This document shows, in pieces, positions 56,161 to 64,000 of a stretch of 64,000 nucleotides of DNA. Position 1 is the stretch's first letter. The number at the start of each line of letters is the position of its first letter. Both the position numbers and the translations under genes were made by a program. Below the pieces are notes generated by a model that made no database searches, was not told the origin of the DNA, and saw only the letters and a list, made by a program, of their open reading frames with translations. This stretch comes from Adiantum capillus-veneris (Eukaryota > Streptophyta > Polypodiopsida > Polypodiales > Pteridaceae): positions 71,740,037 to 71,804,036 of the forward strand of contig CM043957.1 in the NCBI GenBank assembly GCA_014529385.2, written 5' to 3'.

Positions 56161-56536
56161 AATCATAAAAGGGAGTCCACAAGTTATCCAAACAATTGAT
56201 TAAAAAATTTATTGATTTAACAATTTCCAAATCCTTGGCAGGTGATTTTTCAACTCCATTGTGATAGTCGTGAAGGAGAGGAGTCGGGAGCACAACGAAA
56301 GAGGAAGAGGAATATGCACGTACACTCACACACACACCACCATATCCACACACACAGGTTGGAGGGGGAGAGCCGACACACACAGTGTGCCCCCTTTCTT
56401 TCTTCTCTATCTTATGCACTAAGGCACAATACACATTGTATTTAGTGTTAGTGGCTCACACAAGTGTATAGCTATACACTTAGGGTTAGTAGCAGTTAGT
56501 GATGGGCGGTCGGCCACATGGCCATTAAACCTAACA
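56161..56536 (-). repeat. Copia 3' LTR fragment
   Basis: On the minus strand, TGTTAGGTTTAATGG begins at 56536 directly after the purine tract AAGTGGGAGAA (56537-56547), a PPT/LTR junction. A CA-rich tract lies at 56325-56385. The far end is not defined. Confidence 0.55.
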
Positions 56537-56940
56537 TTCTCCCACTTGATGGACAATGTGGGAGACCATAAGAATGAAATAGAACCACTCTTCACCCAAT
56601 GCCCATCGAGTCACGACAGTGTTGAAACTGATGGCTGGAGAGACTTTTATGAGTGCATCCGCTGTGTTCTCTGATGTAGGAATTTTCACTAAATCAAGGA
56701 TCTTGTTTGCCAGGAATTCACGATTGAAGTGATAACACACATCAATGTGTTTCATTCTAGAATGAAACATTGGATTGTTAGCCAAGGCAATAGCACTCTG
56801 ACTGTCACAATGAAGAACTGGTGTACTCTGCTCCAATCCAAGATCTTTCACTAGGCGGGCAAGCCAAATAGCTTCTTTGCATGCCTCACTCAATGCAACA
56901 TACTTTGCCTCTGTGGTAGAAATGGATGTACATTCTTGAA
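56537..56940 (-). pseudogene. pol: Copia RNase H fragment
   Basis: Reads STTEAKYVALSEACKEAIWL, VLHCDSQSAIALANNP, FHSRMKHIDVCYHFNREFL and PTSENTADALIKV, the C-terminal copia RNase H with its usual active-site residues. It is cut off upstream at about 56940, where gypsy LTR sequence begins. This is a different copia family from the 9.9-kb element. Confidence 0.9.
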
Positions 56941-57149
56941 GTGGCTTATTGACATGAAATCTAAAATACTCCGCAAGTACAAAAAGGGCCAAGAGGGTTA
57001 TTGCCTACACCTCTTCGTCAACTCCGAGCATTCCACTCTCCATAATCATCATCATCAACTCAATTAGAAAAATAAATTAGATAGCACATAGTTAACCATT
57101 ATGCCAGCTATCCCAATTGTAGCAAACCATGGAGCCCAGTTTCGTAACA
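56941..57149 (-). repeat. Gypsy LTR fragment, third copy
   Basis: Similar to 44252-44465 of copy A ('ctaaaatac...gcaagtacaaaa', 'ccagctatcccaattg'). On the minus strand it starts TGTTACGAAACTGGG at 57149. It is joined directly to the copia RNase H fragment. Confidence 0.75.
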
Positions 57150-57640
57150 AATTGCGCACATGAGATAACAATTTTCTTAAAAAGTAGAGGACAATCAAAC
57201 TAACAGATTTGGTCAAAACTAGGACAAAAGTCTAGTATTGCAATGCTAGACTTGGGGACCTAAAATCAACCTCTTCACCAAGTTTTGGGCATAGAGAGTA
57301 TATACATGATTAGTGTATCCCATAGCTAAAGCAAAAACTAAATTTAGACCTTTTGACTATCAACAAAGGTTGAATGCATTGAAATCAGGTAAATTTCTAT
57401 ATTGAAAATTGGGCTTTTGGATAATGTACGCTGATCCAAATTTCAGCAAAATTTGTCTGAGTACTATACTTGATAGAGTGAACAATTGTGTTAGGTCAAA
57501 AAACTTACAAAGTGTTTAGAAATCTAGGGAGATACTAAACTATTGTTCATAAGATATAACCAAATAGGGGTGTAGAGACACTTGAGCACCGGGTCAAAGA
57601 TACCTACCAGAAGTTAAGTTATAGGCAAAACAAGGTTTTA
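57150..57640. other. Non-coding; possible 3' UTR of a gypsy element
   Basis: No gene. It ends in a purine tract and an LTR start. Confidence 0.4.
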
Positions 57641-57644
57641 CATC

Positions 57645-57654
57645 AAAGAGGGGA
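57645..57654 (+). other. Polypurine tract
   Basis: AAAGAGGGGA directly before the LTR that starts at 57655/57658. Confidence 0.6.
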
Positions 57655-57657
57655 TGT

Positions 57658-58662
57658 TGTTGGTTTTAGACCTTGATTAGGGAAATGTTAAATATGGAGC
57701 CTAATTTACCCTTTTATTTGTAATTCTAGAAATGCACATTTGTAAGGCCCTCTGTTAACTGAGCCGACGTCAATTAACAAAAGCTGCTAAAGACCAAAGA
57801 CATATAAATGCACATCGAGGATGAATACAAAGAAGCAGTGAAGATTGGAGTTACATATTTTTTACATTTTCCAAAATGGCCATGTATTATAAACTCCCGA
57901 TTTATTTCAATCCATTGTAATATTTAATTTGTTACGGGCTCAATGAGAGTTCCAAGCTGTAAAGAACAGGTCAATTAGTGTATCTAGATTGCAGATTAGT
58001 AAGTCTGGAGCCCTAAAGTCCTCGGACACCCGGACAATGCATAGTTTTCCCATAGGTATATAAGGCAATGTGTAAAATAAATTAGGGTTCTCCTGCCCAT
58101 TTGTTGAGACCACTCTTTGGTGAGAGCTCATGAGGTGTGTGGCTATGGAGTCCTTGAGCTTCTCCTTGCTCATGTGACTTGATTAACACTAATCAATGCT
58201 TAATTCTCTTTCACTATGTCTCTCTCATACTTCTTGTGATTGCTAATGATGCTTTGATTATCTAGATCGTAACTAATTCCTCTCTTATCTTGTATGATTG
58301 CCCTCTTTTTCTTGTGTGTGCATGTAGGTTTGATTGGAGTGTGGTGCTCAATAGATCTATAAGTGTGTGCTTTTGTGATTAGTGTGTTGCATGATAGGAT
58401 TTAGTGATGTGTGCGTCTGACAATCATTAGTGTGTGTGATTGGGTTTATTTGAGGTGAAGGGAAGTGGATGTGGAGATTGCCAATCATTGTGGCTTATCT
58501 GCTCCATAGGCCGAGAAGCTCACCTCATAGAGTCACCATTCGTGTTGCCATGATTAGCTCACTAATCATGTGAGTGTTTCCATGCCCTAGCCGGGTAGCT
58601 CATCTCTCCGGATTGATAATTTTGTTGGTCATTAGAGCTACGCTACTATGGTACCCCCAACA
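57658..58662 (+). repeat. LTR of a plus-strand Tat-like gypsy element
   Basis: About 1,005 bp, TGTTGG...CCAACA with 6-bp terminal inverted repeats. A TATA box (TATATAAGG) lies at 58057-58065. It is followed by a PBS and preceded by a PPT. The partner LTR is outside the window. Confidence 0.7.
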
Positions 58663-58664
58663 TT

Positions 58665-58686
58665 TGGCACCGCTGTCGGGGATCGA
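58665..58686 (+). other. Primer binding site (tRNA-Asp type)
   Basis: TGGCACCGCTGTCGGGGATC follows the LTR and differs at three of 20 positions from the complement of the plant tRNA-Asp 3' end. Confidence 0.8.
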
Positions 58687-59018
58687 TGGCCTACACTAGT
58701 GTAATTATGGCATAACTGGATGTGTTTCCTTCAGTAATTTCACTTGTGTATTTATGGTTTTGTGGATTTTGGATGTGTGTGCACGAAGCAATGTGTTCAT
58801 TTTTTCCTAATTTGTCACCATATCTTGCCAACTGTGTGCCAAAACACTCTAATTTCACACTAAACCCTTGCAAATTTAACTATTTTTTGCTAACTTACAC
58901 ACTAATTTTCTACTAAGGATTGGTGCTACCAACCATTCAACCGATCTTCATTGAAAAGGTAAACAAGGTGGTATTCTCAACCTCCCTAGAATCTAAACAT
59001 GAGTAGAGATGCCGTGAT

Positions 59019-59115
59019 GATGCTATGTTATGCTATGTTAATTAACACCATGTCGATGCTATGTTATGCTATGTTAATTACAACACCATGTCGATGCTAT
59101 GTTATGCTTTGAATT
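59019..59115. repeat. 36/38-bp tandem repeat, three units
   Basis: 'gatgctatgttatgctatgt' starts at 59019, 59055 and 59093. The second unit has a 2-bp insertion and the third is partial. Confidence 0.9.
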
Positions 59116-60238
59116 TTTTTGAAATGTTCATTTTCATGCCGTCGTAATGGCGAAATTTTTTAGATTGGAGGCATATGGAATTGACAAGTTCAATTGCTAA
59201 TTGGTGAATGTACATTGTAATTGTGTGCCTAACCACGCTTGAATGGTCAATTGCAAGTTTGTTTACACTAAAATCAAGTGTGTGTGCATTCTAATTGAGT
59301 GTGTGTATGCCTAATTTTGCCGATTTTAATTGCCGAGTTTGGATTTTATTGATGAAATTGTTTGGCAATTGAATCAATGTGATTATTGTTATTTGATTTG
59401 GCTGCACTAATCCCCTATGTTTGGATAATTAAAAAAAGGTATTTTTTGGATAATTTTTGCTTTTTTTTAAATTTTACATTAATTTCGTAAAAATTTGATA
59501 TCTTGCGATCTTGACGAGTTCTTTTGTGTGCATATTTAGGAATCATTTTGAGCGCATTTCAAGCCCTCCTTAATCAAGTTTTGAGCATTTCGCTATTTTC
59601 GAGGGCCAGGTTGTTGATTTTTTCATAATTGACATTTTTGACAAAAACTACTATTTTTGGTGTGCTTATGCGTGTCAAAAGTGTTTGATTGTGATTGCCA
59701 ATGATTTTTTGAGATTTTTAGAAATTTTTGGGATTTTTCGCTAGTTCTTTAGATTTCTGGGTGATTTTTAACGTTTTCAACTAATTTTCGGACTAAATTT
59801 GGCAGTTTTGAGCATTTGAAAATTTTAAATTTAAAAGATTGGATTTGATGAGCGCCGACCTTCTCATCACGAGCTTGAGCGAATGCTCCGGTAAGTTTTC
59901 GACGATCGTATGGACTCTACGGTAAAATTTCAACGGCTCTTGTGCGTGAGAATTGTCCCTTGTGATGATCAAAGGCTAAATAGCTCAAAAATAAAAATAA
60001 AAAAATACAAATCCCCACCTCGCTGTCTCTCTTACTCCTTCTTTCTCTCTCTGCCTTTTAGGCGCGATAAACAAGGCTTTGGTTTTTTTAATTAAAGTCT
60101 AACTCCCTCTCTCTACACCCATGTGTTCTGTGACCACTCTCCCTAGTCTCATCCAAGAGGACACCCACTTTCTCTCTCTTCGTCAAGTAAGGTACTAAGG
60201 TCCACCACCAACACACACACAAAAACTTTCTTAATTCT

Positions 60239-60240
<2 letters not shown>

Positions 60241-60316
<76 letters not shown>
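60241..60316. repeat. (CT)n microsatellite
   Basis: A perfect CT run of about 76 bp in the leader of the gypsy element. Confidence 0.95.
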
Positions 60317-60317
<1 letters not shown>

Positions 60318-61985
60318 ACTCTCTTTCTCTCTCTTCTACGCTACCACACGGCTGCACTCTCTGTGCTTTCCTTTGTTGCCGAGTCCTGCGTGCGGTAGGT
60401 AAACTCACCCTCTCTCTCGTTGACTCTCGTTGGACGGTGTTGGTGCCGAGTGGCCCACGGACTTGCACCGCTTCTTGCATGGCCCCACCCGCTGATGTGC
60501 ACACTCTTGCAATCATCGTTGCAAGGCCCATCTCGCTTCGCATGCAGCTGCCACGTCAGTACTTTTCAGCGCGCCGTCCACGCACCCTACTCGACTCGCC
60601 AATTAGTCGCCCTCGTCGTCATCAATGCCGACAGGAGAGCAGGTAAAGTGTTGTTTATTTTTATTTAGTGTTAGTTTTATTTAATAGAACTCAAAAAATA
60701 ATTTAAATTTTTTTAAAAATAATTTAATTTTTTTAAAAAATAATTTAAATTTTTTTGAAAAATAATTTTAAAAATCTACAAAAAAATAATTAAAGTAACA
60801 AAAATGTTTAAAAATCCACAAAATAACAAAGGCCATAAAAAATTCATAAAGAAATCAAACACTTCACACAAAATTCATTAAATAATTAAAAAAGCGTTTT
60901 AAATTTTTTTTAAAAAGAAACTCAACCAAATTTCATTAAAATTTTAATAAAAATCATCAAAAATCTCACAAAAACTCATAGAAAAATAAGAAATTGATCA
61001 GATAAATCACAAAATAATTGTAAAATTCATAAAACACTCAAAAAAACCTATGAAAAATGAAAAAGTTCACCAAAAATCTCTTTAAATTTTTTTAAGAAAA
61101 TTAAATATTCATAAAAATACCCAAAATTTTAGAAAATTTACAATTTCACAAAAAAGTAATAGAAATAAGGGAAGAGGAGTCGAAAAAGCAAAAAAAAGAG
61201 CAAAAAAGCTGCCAAAATTTCACACTGCAAGCAAGAAAGTCAAAAATCAAACGAGACAATCAAAGGAAGCTAGAAACATTAGAAAAAACGAAAAATCGAG
61301 CGAAGCGAGCACTGAGCCAATCCTGAAATCCAAAAATTTATAAAAAAAAGCAAAAATCAAGGACTTTGAAACCGAACGATAAAAAACCCGTCAAAATGGA
61401 ATCGAGCACATGAAAGCGCAGTTCAAAACAAATTTTCAATAAAATCAAGCCATTAAGGCAGTTTCACACGTTTAAATTACGACTCGGGGCAAAAAATAGC
61501 AGATTTTGGGTGAAATTTAGCAAGTGCAAGTTGCAAAACTTGTAAGAGATTCCAATTTGGACCTAGAAATAGGGCAATCATCAACAAACAGTGGTAATCA
61601 TTTAAGTCGAGATCATCACAGTTCTAGCCCAGCTCTAGAAGGTGTTGCCGCAATTCAGTCAAGAAGCTAGAAGTGATCGTGCACGCTAGAATTGGCTAGT
61701 GCGAGTAATTGCATTGCAAATTGAGCTTCCAGTTGGATGAACAGGGGCACGAATCACATTGGATTGCAAGATAGGTTATTCAAATCCCAGATTTTCATCA
61801 TTTGAAAGGCTGCAATCAATTCTGACACTTTTGAGCTAGAGTTAATAAACTCTTGTGAGTCTAAGAGCAATCAACTGCCAAAAGTACTTTGGCTAAAGCA
61901 GTCTTATCAAACTCGATCAGGAGAAATTCTGCCAAGCAACATCAAAATCTGCTAGGAGGAGACAATTTTTTCAGAACCAGCCAAC

Positions 61986-62762
61986 ATGGAGTCAAGTCGA
62001 GACGAGAGTTCGTATGCACGAGAACCAAAGCTAACCAGTAGTAGTAGCAACAGATGCACAAGTGCAACAGAGCAGATTTTAAAGCTATATGGATACAATG
62101 GAGATAAGGTTTTGTATACAGATTCGGGAGGCCATAGGTATATTATGAGCAGCACAGGAGCCACGATCCTATTGATCAAAGTGAAGCCAGATTCAGGTAA
62201 CTCACAGATGTTCACAGACTTTAGTGGATCCAAGTATTGCAAGCTCAAAAATGAAGTGCAGATTGAAGTGCAAAAGATAGATCCAAGTGGTTATCCAAAA
62301 AGTTGCACAAGCCCACAAAGCATCCATTTAGTGCATATGCAATCAGGATCATTGTCCATGGATTATAGTGGTCAGATCTATAATCGAGAACCAAAAATGG
62401 AAGATCCAACAGATCAACCAATAAAAGCAGTCTAATTGGAGAACCATGTCAAAATCAGTATAAAGGTCAAGACGGAGCAATCTATAGCCTGATGCTCAAT
62501 GTTTTTAAAGAAGATGCCGACAACTTGGCCATCATAGAATCAGAAACTTCTCAGCTAGAGCGTGACATGACAGACACAAATCAAATACCACCAGTCATGG
62601 TGCATTGAAAGATCATATGGTTTTTGGAAGTTTCCAATTGACCCAGATTCCATCAGAGTCTACAGATAAATGCCTCTATGAAGATCATCAGAGACAAAAG
62701 TTTCAACTAGTCTCCACAAGTCAGAGCTAAGCCAAGAAATCCAATAGTTTTCAAATAGTTTT
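61986..62762 (+). pseudogene. First ORF of the plus-strand gypsy element, D-x-x-G-x-x-Y repeats
   Basis: Starts at the ATG at 61986 (MESSRDESSYAREPKL), 3.3 kb after the PBS. The first frame has 149 codons and ends with a stop at 62433. A second segment continues in another frame (QYKGQDGAIYSLMLNVFKED). Repeats are YTDSGGHRYI (residues 44-53), FTDFSGSKYC (76-85), MDYSGQIYN (125-133), YKGQDGAIYS and, in the next ORF, YRDADGNEYQ. The pattern D-x-x-G-x-x-Y matches the N-terminal gag extension of the 17.8-kb element. No known domain was recognised. It probably belongs to the gag region. Confidence 0.5.
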
Positions 62763-62765
62763 CAT

Positions 62766-63113
62766 GTGACCAAGCTCACATATGCATATCGAGATGCAGA
62801 TGGAAATGAATACCAGCAAGATCATGACCTTGTACAAACCCATACGGATGGCCCGACTGAAGTCAAAGACTATCTGAAGATGATGCAAATCCTCAAGCTA
62901 CCGGAACAAGTGACAGATAAGTCAAAATCAATGAAAGCTAAAGTTCAGAAGGCTACACAAAGGTCACCACCAAAATCTCCTCCAAAGAGACAGATTCTGC
63001 CAGAAATTACAGTGGATCTTCTAAAATCAAAGGTCACTCAGATGCACGTAGACAATGCCCAACAATTACAAGCAAACAGTGCAATATACAGCCAATGGAG
63101 TCAACATCATTGA
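62766..63113 (+). pseudogene. Continuation of the gypsy first ORF, basic/Pro-rich
   Basis: 115 codons. It begins TKLTYAYRDADGNEYQQDHD, then a Lys/Pro-rich part (MKAKVQKATQRSPPKSPPKR) and LPEITVDLLKSKVTQMHVDN. A frame change near 63070 leads into the next piece. Confidence 0.4.
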
Positions 63114-63820
63114 AGCAAGTGGCCAAAGCAAAGAAAATGCAGATAAAGCTCAACCAAAGGACACTGCCACAACGGAATCAATCAATACAGAAAGAAATCC
63201 TGAGACGATCAAGTGCAACATTGTTGGTGAGAATGAAGAAAAACTCTCAAGTGAAGTAAAGCTAGATTTTCAACTAGATAAGAACCTGATGTCTTTTCAC
63301 GCTTGGAAAACATGTGGCCAACACCAGTTGAAAGATGCTCGTGGATTTGTTAGCATATCAAGAAAAAAACGAGGAGAATGATGGGGAATAATTTCCACTA
63401 CGATTGAAGTAAGTTTACAGAACATTATAGCCCAATTCCATGTGATCACAGTAAAAGATCTACCTGATGGCCTCATATTGGGAAAGCCACTATCTCAAAA
63501 GGTTTTAGAGATACAAAATGCACCCTTCAGAGACAACCAAGAATGAAGACCCACAATGGTCACCTGCGGATGACATCACAAAGTCCTCAAGCACAGTTAA
63601 AATGGAGACTGATATTAAAACAGATCTTATTGAAGATAATTCATCTCTATTGGACTTAACCTCAAAAGAGCTTAAAGCAGATCAAGCATCAAGAAGTGCA
63701 GATCAAATAGAGCAAAGAGCAACCACGATAGCTATTGAGCAGAGTATGCCACCAAAGCCAGAAGTTAAGAAGAGCGGGGTTGTAGACAACCAAGAAGCTA
63801 TAGGAAGTTCACAAATCTAG
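63055..63820 (+). pseudogene. Protease-like segment of the plus-strand gypsy element
   Basis: The pieces at 63055-63381 and 63518-63820 are linked by a stretch in another frame. EVKLDFQLDKNLMSFHAWKT (about 63255-63310) aligns by eye with a retropepsin active-site region in which D[ST]GA has decayed. In the linking frame, FHVITVKDLPDGLILGKPLS (about 63440-63500) matches the C-terminal ILGxP motif. The last piece is acidic and Ser/Lys-rich (SSSTVKMETDIKTDLIEDN). The frame order suggests a protease-like domain soon after the repeat ORF. The rest of the element lies beyond the window. Confidence 0.4.
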
Positions 63821-64000
63821 ACATTGCCAATTAAATCAACCGATATAAGTCAGATTGGAAAATAGAGTCTCAAGCCACCCTCCACAGAGACATAGTTAGA
63901 TCAAGATGAGACCATGGCAAAAGCAGAACAACGATCTTCAATAGAGCCAACAATGAGAATAGCTATAGTTCTCAGCAATACAAAAGGAGCGAGTTTCAGA

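Larger units (their letters stand above)
58690..61985 (+). promoter_or_regulatory. Long leader of the plus-strand gypsy element
   Basis: 3.3 kb without a supported gene. It contains a 36/38-bp tandem repeat (59019-59115), a 76-bp CT microsatellite (60241-60316) and very A/T-rich imperfect repeats of 'aataatttaaattttttt' type (60660-61160). Short ORFs around the microsatellite are not convincing. Confidence 0.6.

Noticed and set aside
60238-60668. Overlapping frames on both strands around the CT microsatellite
   Set aside because: Produced by the dinucleotide repeat and GC-rich flank; no motif.

Overview
The window is nuclear DNA from a plant with a large, repeat-rich genome. The evidence is two-strand LTR-retrotransposon debris (Ty1/copia and Ty3/gypsy, including chromodomain and Tat-like types), tRNA-primed PBS sites of plant type, a MULE-type DNA transposon relic, short GT-AG introns, and long CT/GA microsatellites. 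The look of the MULE and gypsy proteins suggests a seed-free land plant such as a fern or lycophyte, but that is a low-confidence impression. No intact host gene, tRNA, rRNA or CRISPR array was found. Almost every reading frame is broken, so most entries are pseudogenes.

Layout. 0-3.3 kb: MULE-like transposase relic on the minus strand. 3.8-5.6 kb: non-coding DNA with a microsatellite and at least seven copies of a short GTCGAC-centred quasi-palindrome. 5.6-9.8 kb: degraded multi-exon gene on the plus strand. Several exons join in phase across 72-99 bp GT-AG introns, and the 3' part resembles a permuted amino-methyltransferase. 9,917-15,091: complete but decayed Ty1/copia element (227-bp LTRs, PBS, gag-PR-IN-RT-RH, PPT), apparently inserted into that gene. 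15.7-18.0 kb: plus-strand gypsy relic from the end of pol onward. 19.4-23.45 kb: minus-strand remains of an older gypsy-type element.

23,452-41,250: a 17.8-kb Tat-like Ty3/gypsy element on the minus strand with a perfect 5-bp target-site duplication (ttgac), nested in the older element. In transcription order it has: 5' LTR, tRNA-Asp-type PBS, palindrome-bearing 5' UTR, Y/D/G-repeat N-terminal gag, gag with two zinc knuckles, protease, RT, RNase H, two integrase zinc-binding modules, integrase core and C-terminus, a second protease-like domain, a Trp/Lys repeat region, a palindrome-bearing spacer, a coiled-coil and Pro-rich third ORF, PPT and 3' LTR. This is the most unusual object in the window.

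41.3-57.2 kb: a patchwork. It holds a 150-bp tandem duplication, a degenerate satellite-like array, two copies of a minus-strand chromodomain-type gypsy element (43.8-45.5 and 51.2-55.9 kb), a plus-strand relic related to the 17.8-kb element (45.9-46.9 kb), a pair of 0.45-kb direct repeats around an unassigned segment, and a copia RNase H/LTR fragment. 57.6-64.0 kb: the 5' part of another plus-strand gypsy element (1-kb LTR with TATA box, tRNA-Asp-type PBS, 3.3-kb leader). Its first ORFs carry the same D-x-x-G-x-x-Y repeat seen in the 17.8-kb element, followed by a protease-like segment. The element runs off the right edge.
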